Source: Opitutia bacterium
GTDB lineage: Bacteria; Verrucomicrobiota; Verrucomicrobiia; Opitutales; Seribacteraceae
Assembly: GCA_018645475.1 (NCBI GenBank)
Contig: JABGWU010000037.1
Span: 1-32,545, forward strand
Direction of reading: 5' to 3'
Length of the DNA: 32,545 nucleotides
Within the stretch, counting starts at the first letter, position 1. Each line of letters starts with the position of its first letter. The notes beneath the pieces were generated by a model that saw nothing but the letters and a program-made list of their open reading frames with translations, did no database searches and was not told the DNA's origin. The position numbers and the translations under genes are program-made. Shown here one piece after another: positions 25,205-32,545 of the stretch.

Positions 25205-25981
25205 ATGACCACTTTTTCTGAACAGGATCGCGAAAAACTCCCAAAACATGTTGCCATCATCATGGATGGTAATGGGCGTTGGGCAAGATCCAGAGGAAAA
25301 CCACGAATTTTCGGGCATCGTAACGGAGTTAAAAATGTTCGAAGCGTGGTTAATGCGGCACGCGAATTCAATGTTCCCTTTGTTACTCTTTATGCATTCA
25401 GCACTGAAAATCAACATCGACCGGAAGATGAAAAATCTGGATTAATGCGACTATTGGAGGAATTTCTTAAGCGTGAGCTCGCAAGCATGCTCAAGGATGG
25501 AATCCGGTTGCGGGCCATTGGAGATTTATCGGGCTTACCCAAGTTCGCACAGAAAGTAGTGGAGGAATCTATCGAAAAAACAAAACATAATAAAAACTGG
25601 AATCTTACTCTCGCATTAAATTACGGGAGCAGGCAAGAGGTGCTCAATGGAATTCACGCCTATGCAAATAAAATTTTAAAATCTGGGAAAATGCCGGAAA
25701 ACCTTGATTGGCCAACATTTGCAAATCATTTGGAAACCAAAGATATACCTGACCCCGATCTTATTATTCGCACATCTGGGGAATTCCGATTGAGTAACTT
25801 CCTGCTATTACAAGCAGCCTATGCGGAGATTTTTGTATCCCCTCTACACTGGCCAGACTTTAATCGTGAAGCTTTTATCGAAGCCTTAAAAAATTACATA
25901 CAAAGAGAAAGAAGATTTGGACAAACCAGCGATCAAATTTCTCATTCTGCACAGCCTTTAATATCCAATAACCAATTATGA
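25205..25981 (+). CDS. uppS: Undecaprenyl diphosphate synthase (cis-prenyltransferase)
   Basis: A 258-residue cis-prenyltransferase that extends FPP with IPP to the C55 carrier for peptidoglycan and surface polysaccharides. It has VAIIMDGNGRWARSRG (catalytic Asp21), GHRNGVKNVRSVV, LYAFSTENQHRPEDE, ALNYGSRQEV and LIIRTSGEFRLSNFLLLQAAYAE (R-T-x-G-E-x-R-x-S-N-F). The length is normal. It is the first gene of a six-gene envelope/isoprenoid operon; its stop overlaps cdsA in ATGA. Confidence 0.97.
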   Translation: MTTFSEQDREKLPKHVAIIMDGNGRWARSRGKPRIFGHRNGVKNVRSVVNAAREFNVPFVTLYAFSTENQHRPEDEKSGLMRLLEEFLKRELASMLKDGIRLRAIGDLSGLPKFAQKVVEESIEKTKHNKNWNLTLALNYGSRQEVLNGIHAYANKILKSGKMPENLDWPTFANHLETKDIPDPDLIIRTSGEFRLSNFLLLQAAYAEIFVSPLHWPDFNREAFIEALKNYIQRERRFGQTSDQISHSAQPLISNNQL

Positions 25982-26838
25982 TTATACGCTCTTTTTCAAC
26001 CATTTTCTTATGGGGACTCGTGGCCTTGGTCGTCTATTCACTTAAGGAAACAGGAGCCATGTGGATTCTGAATCTCTGTGCAACCTTAACATTATTTGAA
26101 GTATACACAATTTTAGGTCGACTGGGATATGCGGCAAATCGACTTTCAGGGCTCATTACCGGTGGTTGTTTGATCCCCATTTCTTATTATTTTGAGGGAT
26201 ATGGAGTAGATGTTCTCGCTATCGGGGCCCTCTTTACATCCGCCGCATGTGTCCTATTTCCACAAGCCCAACGGGGAATGTATATTAAAAGACTCATGCC
26301 TACATTTTTCGGTCTGCTCTTTGTCTCTTTTCTTCTACAATATTTCGTTCGTGTTCTACAAGTTGGTGGAAGTGAAAGTGAAAACTGTTTTATGGGGTTC
26401 GGTTTATTCTTCGCACTCTGGATCGTAATTGTCGCAAAATTTAGTGATATTGGTGCCCTCCTGATCGGTAAGGCAATTGGTCGAACAAAAATGGCCCCAT
26501 CGATAAGCCCTGGTAAAACGATAGAAGGTTTGATTGGGGGCTTTGCTGCATCCGCAGGAATGGGAGCATTACTTCCATGGATTTTCCAAGAAAAACTAAC
26601 CGGCATCGTTTACTTTGGAGATTGGATATTTACACCAAGCCAAGGAGCACTTTGGGGATTACTCCTTGCCCTTAGTGCTGTCATTGGTGATCTGATTGCT
26701 TCTGTGCTAAAGCGCTTGGCATCCATGAAAGATTCCGGTGGTACCATACCTGGCATTGGCGGTCTTTTTGATCTGACAGATAGTTTAATCCTGGCTGCGC
26801 CTACCGGTTACTTCATTTTATTCTTCCTGCAAAAGTGA
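25978..26838 (+). CDS. cdsA: Phosphatidate cytidylyltransferase
   Basis: A 286-residue polytopic protein (about 8 hydrophobic helices) that makes CDP-diacylglycerol from phosphatidate and CTP. Diagnostic regions are FSDIGALLIGKAIGRTKMAPSISPGKTIEGLIGG (the D-x-x-A-Y/L...S-P-x-K-T-x-E-G motif) and SVLKRLASMKDSGGTIPGIGGLFDLTDSLI. The latter is the CDS signature, but the usual P-G-H-G-G-x-x-D-R-x-D has Ile for His and Leu for Arg. All metal-binding Asp residues remain. It is translationally coupled to uppS (ATGA) and to dxr (GTGA). Confidence 0.93.
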   Translation: MIIRSFSTIFLWGLVALVVYSLKETGAMWILNLCATLTLFEVYTILGRLGYAANRLSGLITGGCLIPISYYFEGYGVDVLAIGALFTSAACVLFPQAQRGMYIKRLMPTFFGLLFVSFLLQYFVRVLQVGGSESENCFMGFGLFFALWIVIVAKFSDIGALLIGKAIGRTKMAPSISPGKTIEGLIGGFAASAGMGALLPWIFQEKLTGIVYFGDWIFTPSQGALWGLLLALSAVIGDLIASVLKRLASMKDSGGTIPGIGGLFDLTDSLILAAPTGYFILFFLQK

Positions 26839-27989
26839 GTCAGCCTAAGAAGCTTGTTCTTCTCGGAGCCACTGGTTCCATTGGAGACAGTACCTTAAAG
26901 GTGATTCGCAAACATCCCGACAAGATTCAACTCGTCGGAATATCCGCTCACCAGCAAGCAGAAAAGCTATTGGGCATTGCCGAGGAATTTAAAGTGCCAC
27001 ATGCCTGTCTAACTAGCGAAAAAAGCCCTAAGCCTAGTTTCCCTGGTTACACAAAACTTCAAACAGGGGAGAACTCACTGGAAGAACTCGCATCTTTACA
27101 AGACGCCGATATTATTGTCGTTGCAGTGGTTGGTGCTGTGGGGTTAATGCCAACCCTTGCCGCACTTAAAGCGGGCAAGGATGTTGTCTTGGCAAATAAG
27201 GAATCCCTCGTAATGGGAGGAGAAATAGTGACCAAAACCGCAGAAAAATACGGGGCTAAAATCATTCCCGCCGACAGCGAGCACAATGCAGTTTTCCAAT
27301 GCATCCAAGGGCAGCCTGAAAAATCCGTTGAATCCATTATCCTTACAGCATCAGGTGGTCCGTTTCGAGATCTTCCCCTCAATCAACTCGATAAGGTAAC
27401 GATCGAACAAGCTCTTCGTCATCCAAACTGGTCGATGGGGAAAAAAATTACCGTCGATTCTGCAACTATGGCCAATAAAGGGCTTGAGCTCATCGAAGCT
27501 CGCTGGCTGTTTCATGTGGATCCCAAACAATTGGAAGTAGTCATTCATCCGACCAGTATTGTCCACGCAATAGTCCGATTTATTGATGGATGTTGCCTTG
27601 CTGAAATGACGCCGCCATCGATGACATTTGCCATGCAAAATGCCATTCTATTTCCGGAACGCCATGAGGGCGTGGAACCATCCCTAGACTTTTCTCAACC
27701 TCTCGATTTATCTTTCTCTCAACCTTCTCTCGAAAGATATCCATGTTTACGACTGGCTCAGAAGTCTATGGAGACAGGTAATTCTGCCCCGCTGGTATTC
27801 AATGCAGCAAACGAGATTGCAGTGGACGCTTTTCTACGGAATCGAATTGGCTTTCTTGATATTCCACGCATAATTGAAAATACTCTGAATGAATCCGAAT
27901 TTATTTCCACCGAATCAATTGAAGCATTGCTCTCTTCCGACGCGGAATCGCGTCGAATCGCGGCAACTCAAATCGACCTTCTCGCATAG
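26835..27989 (+). CDS. dxr: 1-deoxy-D-xylulose 5-phosphate reductoisomerase
   Basis: A 384-residue DXR, second step of the MEP isoprenoid pathway (DXP to MEP, NADPH). The GTG start at 26835 overlaps the cdsA stop (GTGA) and puts the NADPH loop LLGATGSIGDST at the right place. Other motifs are LANKESLVMGG, PADSEHNAVFQ (metal-binding D-x-E), LTASGGPFRDLP, HPNWSMGKKITVDSATMANKGLELIEA (substrate and metal loop) and FNAANEIAVDAFL. The length is normal. Confidence 0.97.
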   Translation: MSQPKKLVLLGATGSIGDSTLKVIRKHPDKIQLVGISAHQQAEKLLGIAEEFKVPHACLTSEKSPKPSFPGYTKLQTGENSLEELASLQDADIIVVAVVGAVGLMPTLAALKAGKDVVLANKESLVMGGEIVTKTAEKYGAKIIPADSEHNAVFQCIQGQPEKSVESIILTASGGPFRDLPLNQLDKVTIEQALRHPNWSMGKKITVDSATMANKGLELIEARWLFHVDPKQLEVVIHPTSIVHAIVRFIDGCCLAEMTPPSMTFAMQNAILFPERHEGVEPSLDFSQPLDLSFSQPSLERYPCLRLAQKSMETGNSAPLVFNAANEIAVDAFLRNRIGFLDIPRIIENTLNESEFISTESIEALLSSDAESRRIAATQIDLLA

Positions 27990-28004
27990 CACTCATTTTT
28001 AAAC

Positions 28005-29483
28005 ATGTCTTTTTTATACGACTTTGCATTCCTTCTCGTCGCCTTACTGGCTTTGGGTTTTACTATATTCATACACGAACTCGGTCATTTTCTCGCTGCC
28101 CGACAACGTGGACTAATCATTAAAAGATTTTCTATTGGATTTGGTCCTAAAATTTTCGGATGGGAAAAAGATGGAGTCGAATACAGGATTTCCATGTTTC
28201 CATTTGGCGGCTATGTTGCCCTACCCCAACTTGCGGATATGGGACGAGTTGAAGGACAAAATGAAGAACCGGAAGAAAAAAGACTATCCGCATGGGATGA
28301 CTACGACGAAGATGATGAAGAAAATGAAGAGGATGAATTAAAAGAAAAAAAGCCACCCAAAATAAGCTATGCCGATAAAATGATCGTTTCGGTAATGGGA
28401 GCGGTATTTAATATCCTTCTTGCGTTCTCGCTCTCCAGTGTACTGTGGTTCTTTGGATACGAACGAAGAGATGGAGAGTTAACAACTAAAATTGGCTACA
28501 TCGCTGATACCGTTGAACGATGGAATCCGATTGTGGAACAGGGTGAAACAGTGACCAGTCCAGCCAAGAAAGCAGGACTGCTTCCAGGCGACCAGGTTCT
28601 TTCTGTTGATGGTGCACCCGTTGAAGATTTCATGGATGTTCAAAGTAGAATCGTGACCGGAAAATTGAAAACGGCACAGGATCGACGACTTGCCCTATTG
28701 ACTGTATTACGAAACAACGAAAAAAAAGATATTGAAGTTTTTCCTGAAGTTTTCGGAACAGAGGAAATTCGCATTATTGGTATTGGTCCAAAAGAGACAT
28801 TTTTCATCAAAGAACTTCAACCAGACATGCCTGCAATTAAAGCCGGTTTAGAAAAAGGTGATCAAATTGTTGCCGTGGATGGAAATAAAATTTTCTCCTT
28901 TGTCCATCTCGTTGATTACCTCATGAAATTAGAGGATAAACAGGAAATTGCGCTTACCGTTCGCAAGGGAGGAGAAAAGGGATTAGAACAAACTTACAAT
29001 CTATTACCCGTCGAAAAAGAAATGCAACAAGGTGATATCCTAGCCAAAAGAAAGCTAATCGGGTTTAGTCCTGAATTTAAGACCATTACCACCTATCCTA
29101 ATCCTCTTCTTTTAATCGTAAGTCGTGTGAAAGATATGTATCATACTCTCACAGGTTTGGTTAGCCCCGAGTCTGATGTAAAACTCAGAAACATGAGCGG
29201 ACCCGTTGGCATCGTGAACAACCTGAGCATTTTTGCGAGTATCGGATTTAAAAAGCTTCTATGGTTTGTTGTCTTTATCAATGTCAATCTTGCCATTCTT
29301 AACTTGCTTCCAATCCCTGTTCTAGATGGTGGCCATATGGTTTTTGCAACCATTGAAAAACTACGTGGCAAGCCCCTTCCATTTGCATTTCTTGAACGCT
29401 CGCAAATGCTTTTTGTTGTTCTGCTCTTCTCTTTTATGCTGTATGTCACCTTCTTTGATTTTCAGCGTCTTTTCCCCTTTTAA
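28005..29483 (+). CDS. rseP: RIP metalloprotease RseP (site-2 protease family)
   Basis: A 492-residue inner-membrane S2P zinc protease. The first helix carries HELGH (24-28). The conserved FSIGFGPKIFGW and ISMFPFGGYVAL (G-x-x-x-G-G-Y) follow, then two PDZ domains (~180-250 and ~255-345: GLLPGDQVLSVDGAP and GLEKGDQIVAVDGNKI). The third catalytic Asp is in NLLPIPVLDGGHM near the C-terminus. Oddity: residues ~85-116 between the first helix and the membrane-re-entrant region are a strongly acidic insertion, about 15 Glu/Asp in 30. The family cleaves anti-sigma factors and remnant signal peptides. It is 15 bases after dxr, as often seen (dxr-rseP). Confidence 0.95.
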   Translation: MSFLYDFAFLLVALLALGFTIFIHELGHFLAARQRGLIIKRFSIGFGPKIFGWEKDGVEYRISMFPFGGYVALPQLADMGRVEGQNEEPEEKRLSAWDDYDEDDEENEEDELKEKKPPKISYADKMIVSVMGAVFNILLAFSLSSVLWFFGYERRDGELTTKIGYIADTVERWNPIVEQGETVTSPAKKAGLLPGDQVLSVDGAPVEDFMDVQSRIVTGKLKTAQDRRLALLTVLRNNEKKDIEVFPEVFGTEEIRIIGIGPKETFFIKELQPDMPAIKAGLEKGDQIVAVDGNKIFSFVHLVDYLMKLEDKQEIALTVRKGGEKGLEQTYNLLPVEKEMQQGDILAKRKLIGFSPEFKTITTYPNPLLLIVSRVKDMYHTLTGLVSPESDVKLRNMSGPVGIVNNLSIFASIGFKKLLWFVVFINVNLAILNLLPIPVLDGGHMVFATIEKLRGKPLPFAFLERSQMLFVVLLFSFMLYVTFFDFQRLFPF

Positions 29484-29499
29484 GGAGTAATTGAAAGAA

Positions 29500-31524
29500 A
29501 TGGCGTCCTCCTACTGCGCCTCGCGTTTTCATTCAATCCGCAGAACATCCCGGGTTGTTTCCATTGGAAGGGTACCAACAGGTGGAACTCATCCAGTCCG
29601 GGTTCAATCGATGACGACAACCGATACCATGGATATCGAAGCAACCGTTCGTCAAACCATCGAACTCGCGGAAGCCGGTTGCGAAATTGTACGTATCACT
29701 GCACCCAATGTACGGGCAGCCAAGGCTCTTGCAGAAATTACCAACCAAGTACGCTCCGCAAAAATCGAAGTTCCCCTAGTCGCTGATATCCACTTCCTTC
29801 CTCAAGCAGCAATGGAAGCGGTCAACCATGTCGAGAAAGTTCGGGTTAATCCAGGAAACTATGCTGACCGGAAAAAATTTCAGGTTCGAGAATACAGCGA
29901 TTCCCAATACGAAGAAGAACTTGAAAGGTTACATGAATCATTCTCTCCGTTGGTTCTTCGCTGCAAAGAACTTGGTCGTTCCATGCGAATTGGTACTAAC
30001 CATGGCTCATTATCAGACCGGGTGATGAATCGGTTTGGCGACTCTCCCCGAGGTATGGCTGAATCTGCTCTTGAATTCATTCGTATCGCACGCTCTCACA
30101 ATTTTCATGAACTCGTACTTTCTATGAAAGCAAGCAACCCGAAGGTTATGATCGAAGCGTACAGGTTGGTGGTGGCTCTTATGAACGAAGAAGAAATGGA
30201 CTACCCTCTTCATTTAGGAGTAACCGAAGCAGGAGATGGCGAAGATGCTCGCATTAAAAGTGCGATAGGCATTGGTTCTCTCCTATTAGACGGTCTCGGT
30301 GACACCATTCGTGTATCACTAACCGAAGATCCTGTTGCCGAAATTCCCGTTGCCCAAGATCTCGCTCACCGAGCTGAGTATTGGTGGGGATTCAAACAAG
30401 AAATTTCTACCGATCCGATGGAAGAAATTGACCCATTTTCCTTCCAACGCAGGGAATGTTCAGAGATTTCTCTCTCGGCATCGGGCCCAAGTATTGGAGA
30501 AAAACACCCACCTGCTGTCATCGCTCACAGCTGTCATACACTATCTAAATCAGCAGAAATCATTAAGGAATTAGCCCAAACCCAAGTCCGAACAAAAGAC
30601 GCTCCAATTGAAGGACTGGTTATTCCCTTAAAAGATTCCTCGGAACTGACTCACTTGGCCTTGCTTCGATCATCCTTACTTGGCGCAGTACCCTGCTTAA
30701 TCATTGACGATCAACGCGATGAATCTGCAGACGATTCCATTCCACCCCACCGACCAAACCTCGTACCTCTTCTTTGGCATTCTCAACAGGCTACATCGAA
30801 CGGAGCAAGCCTTGCACGATTCCTTACTCTTTGCGATGAAGCAGGGCACCAAGCCATCCTCTCAATTGACCCCACAGGATCGAATGAAGAAATATCAACT
30901 ATTCTGGCAAATGCGTCCTCTAAGTTAATCGTAACCCTTGATTCTCAAAACTACGATAATATCGTCTCTGGATACCGAGCACTTGTAGTTTATATTGCTC
31001 ATCTTGGTTTATTGTCTCCGATTTGGATTAGGAACGAAGAGAATTCTCGACTGTACCCTAAGGATAATCTTTTTTCCGGTCGACTGCTCGATGCATCCGT
31101 TCTATCAGGTTCGCTTCTATGCGATGGGATTGGCGACATTATATCCGTTGAACATACCGGCTCACTCGATCGTAACCGCGGACTCGCCTATAACCTTTTA
31201 CAAGGTGCTAGGTCACGTATTTCTAAAACCGAATTTGTCGCTTGCCCTAGTTGTGGACGAACACTGTTCGACCTTCAAAGCACAACTCAACGAGTCAAAC
31301 AAGCAACTGGTCATTTAAAAGGAGTTACCATTGCGGTCATGGGGTGCATTGTGAATGGCCCTGGAGAAATGGCCGATGCAGACTTTGGATATGTCGGCTC
31401 AGGACCAGGCAAAATTGATCTTTATGTAGGAAAAAATCGTGTAAAATCCTCCATCCCTGAAAACGACGCGGTTGACCAACTCGTTCAACTCATTCAAGAA
31501 GAAAACAAATGGATCGCTCCCTAA
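29500..31524 (+). CDS. ispG: 4-hydroxy-3-methylbut-2-enyl diphosphate synthase, large two-module form
   Basis: A 674-residue IspG (GcpE) converting MEcPP to HMBPP with a [4Fe-4S] cluster. The N-terminal TIM barrel begins at VPTGGTHPVRVQSMTTTDTMD and includes PLVADIHFLPQAAMEAV, KVRVNPGNY and IGTNHGSLSDR. The C-terminal iron-sulfur domain has CPSCGRTLFDL (C582, C585) and GCIVNGPGEMADADFGYVG (C616, E623). Between them lies an extra domain of roughly 250 residues (~330-575), absent from the E. coli type (~370 residues) but known from plants, Chlamydiae, Bacteroidota and Verrucomicrobiota. AAGGAG at 29482-29487 lies 12 bases from ATG 29500 and 3 from TTG 29491. ATG is chosen, TTG cannot be excluded. 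Confidence 0.95.
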   Translation: MASSYCASRFHSIRRTSRVVSIGRVPTGGTHPVRVQSMTTTDTMDIEATVRQTIELAEAGCEIVRITAPNVRAAKALAEITNQVRSAKIEVPLVADIHFLPQAAMEAVNHVEKVRVNPGNYADRKKFQVREYSDSQYEEELERLHESFSPLVLRCKELGRSMRIGTNHGSLSDRVMNRFGDSPRGMAESALEFIRIARSHNFHELVLSMKASNPKVMIEAYRLVVALMNEEEMDYPLHLGVTEAGDGEDARIKSAIGIGSLLLDGLGDTIRVSLTEDPVAEIPVAQDLAHRAEYWWGFKQEISTDPMEEIDPFSFQRRECSEISLSASGPSIGEKHPPAVIAHSCHTLSKSAEIIKELAQTQVRTKDAPIEGLVIPLKDSSELTHLALLRSSLLGAVPCLIIDDQRDESADDSIPPHRPNLVPLLWHSQQATSNGASLARFLTLCDEAGHQAILSIDPTGSNEEISTILANASSKLIVTLDSQNYDNIVSGYRALVVYIAHLGLLSPIWIRNEENSRLYPKDNLFSGRLLDASVLSGSLLCDGIGDIISVEHTGSLDRNRGLAYNLLQGARSRISKTEFVACPSCGRTLFDLQSTTQRVKQATGHLKGVTIAVMGCIVNGPGEMADADFGYVGSGPGKIDLYVGKNRVKSSIPENDAVDQLVQLIQEENKWIAP

Positions 31525-32351
31525 CCAACCAAACACCCGACCTATCAAAAGCCGATTCCGCACTGAATCAACGTATCCTGTCCGGACACCATGCCATACT
31601 CGCACAAGTCGACTACTTTCGTGCAAACTTTGGAACCGCTGAAAGCCGATGGAAAAAAGACGGCACACGCGTAACCATAGTAGACGAAACTATTTCCAGA
31701 GAACTTTTCCTTCTCCTTCAACAAGAATTCCCAAACGATGATTTCTGTTCAGAAGAAGGTGCAGAAACTGCGGAACCTATTCCAACAAAGTCAGAATTCT
31801 GCTGGATTCTTGATCCGGTTGACGGGACCAACAACTATGCTGTAGGCGTTCCTGAGTGCTGCATCTCCCTTGGTCTACTTCGACATGGAATGCCCATTTA
31901 TGGCTTTATATATGACTATGGACGAGATAACCTACTTCAAGGCGGAAAAGATTTTGGATCGATTGAAGGAACAAACCCCGCACAAGCAGCCACTCAATTA
32001 GTAAATGAAAAACTTACATATTGTATGCACTTCCCTATTCCAGCCCAATCACTTGAAGCCCTAAAACAAGCTTTAGGCGTTTGGCGTATTCGCTGCCCCG
32101 GTTCAGCTGCCGTGGGATTGGCCAATGTTGCCACGGGGCGGCTTGATGGATGCTTGGAATATCGGGCAAAGCCTTGGGACTGTGCCGCGGGATATCCAAT
32201 TTGCGAAGGAGCTGGTGCCACCTTTCATTTTCTAAATCATCCAGTATTCCCCCTCAAATCCTTCTCTCCCTCTATGGATTCCTGTCCTTTTCGTGTTGGA
32301 TCTGAGATTTTTCACAAAGAAGTTATGGAAGCTCTTAAAATCAATCCTTAG
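31509..32351 (+). CDS. Inositol monophosphatase-family phosphatase
   Basis: A 280-residue Mg2+-dependent phosphatase of the IMPase/FIG superfamily. Metal and catalytic motifs are WKKDGTRVTIVDETIS (T-x-x-D), FCSEEG (the Glu-Glu pair), WILDPVDGTNNYAVGVP (D-P-x-D-G-T) and KPWDCAAGYPICEGAGA (W-D-x-A). Also present are GSAAVGLANVATGRLDG. Members act on inositol phosphate, histidinol phosphate, 3'-phosphoadenosine 5'-phosphate (CysQ) or sugar bisphosphates. Motifs do not decide here, so no gene symbol is given. It overlaps the ispG end by 16 bases, and tRNA-Gly follows 57 bases later. Confidence 0.9.
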   Translation: MDRSLTNQTPDLSKADSALNQRILSGHHAILAQVDYFRANFGTAESRWKKDGTRVTIVDETISRELFLLLQQEFPNDDFCSEEGAETAEPIPTKSEFCWILDPVDGTNNYAVGVPECCISLGLLRHGMPIYGFIYDYGRDNLLQGGKDFGSIEGTNPAQAATQLVNEKLTYCMHFPIPAQSLEALKQALGVWRIRCPGSAAVGLANVATGRLDGCLEYRAKPWDCAAGYPICEGAGATFHFLNHPVFPLKSFSPSMDSCPFRVGSEIFHKEVMEALKINP

Positions 32352-32408
32352 CGATGTAATTGCACCTTGACCACCTCCACTCAAAAGGTTTTATATATGA
32401 CTTTTGAA

Positions 32409-32482
32409 GCGGGCATAGTTTAGTGGTAAAACCCCAGCCTTCCAAGCTGGTGTCCTCGGTTCGATCCCGAGTGCCCGCACCA
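32409..32482 (+). tRNA. tRNA-Gly (UCC)
   Basis: A cloverleaf with acceptor stem GCGGGCA/TGCCCGC, D-arm ATAGTTTAGTGGTAAAAC and anticodon stem CCAGC/GCTGG around loop CTTCCAA (anticodon TCC). The T-arm is CTCGG-TTCGATC-CCGAG, with discriminator A and an encoded CCA. It lies just after the IMPase-family gene. Confidence 0.97.
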
Positions 32483-32545
32483 TCCTTTTATTTACAAGGA
32501 TGTAGCTGATTTCGCCACCTCAAAACAGGCTAAGTGACAACGAAA

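Noticed and set aside
25132-25417. Minus-strand frames over the start of uppS
   Set aside because: They are antisense to the conserved uppS catalytic region and have no recognisable protein features.
32481-32502. Hairpin CATCCTT/AAGGATG after tRNA-Gly as a terminator or attachment site
   Set aside because: It has no following T-tract and overlaps the tRNA 3' CCA. No duplicated tRNA end is visible in the remaining 43 bases, so an att site cannot be supported.
1-32545. Insertion sequences, prophage genes or CRISPR arrays
   Set aside because: I saw no transposase, integrase or phage proteins and no regularly spaced short repeats; the only direct repeat noted is the coding pair at 1-29 and 250-278.

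Overview
The window looks like ordinary chromosome from a low-GC (roughly 40% by eye), diderm, menaquinone-using bacterium. Verrucomicrobiota, perhaps an Opitutae-like marine lineage, is my best guess. The basis is a two-module (plant/chlamydial-type) IspG, an Aas-like MFS-PlsC fusion, CDGSH and KorAB genes, and a FecR plus giant surface protein plus beta-barrel cluster. This placement is inference from gene content, not from a phylogenetic marker. Classical mobile elements, CRISPR arrays and rRNA are absent as far as I can see.

Region 1 (1-4699, + strand) is a cell-surface block. It holds the 3' part of a large repetitive surface protein with a beta-helix-like C-terminal half, an outer-membrane beta-barrel protein, a secreted FecR-domain protein, and a secreted Sel1-MORN repeat protein. 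The barrel gene has a stop that removes what looks like a perfect outer-membrane C-terminal beta-signal.

Region 2 (4696-9285, - strand) is a redox block. It holds a cupin (DUF985), a 2-oxoglutarate/Fe(II) dioxygenase-like protein, then korA-korB (2-oxoacid:ferredoxin oxidoreductase), a previously uncalled 53-residue single-pass membrane protein (4954-5115) and a double CDGSH iron-sulfur protein. All read leftward. A tRNA-Pro(UGG) gene (9394-9471, -) closes the block.

Region 3 (9605-19524, + strand) holds metH, preceded by a near-perfect 24-bp palindrome that looks like an operator. It is followed by thrS (without TGS domain), yidD, menF, menD and an Fpg/Nei-family glycosylase gene, the last four overlapping one another. 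The pathway content is methionine synthesis, threonyl-tRNA charging, membrane-protein insertion and the first two committed menaquinone steps.

Region 4 (19527-25132, - strand) reads phhB/PCD, an MFS-acyltransferase fusion with a decayed acyl-ACP-synthetase tail, nrnA-like DHH phosphoesterase, truB and ribF. Region 5 (25205-32482, + strand) is a tight envelope/isoprenoid operon: uppS, cdsA, dxr, rseP, ispG, an inositol-monophosphatase-family gene, and tRNA-Gly(UCC). It couples MEP-pathway isoprenoid supply (dxr, ispG) with its use for undecaprenyl carrier (uppS), phospholipid synthesis (cdsA) and site-2 proteolysis (rseP).

The most promising non-routine signals are: the kor-linked small membrane protein plus CDGSH pair; the split surface-passenger/barrel/FecR cluster with the lost beta-signal; the metH palindrome; the glycosylase with half its zinc ligands; and the Aas-like protein whose ligase domain has shrunk to a remnant.
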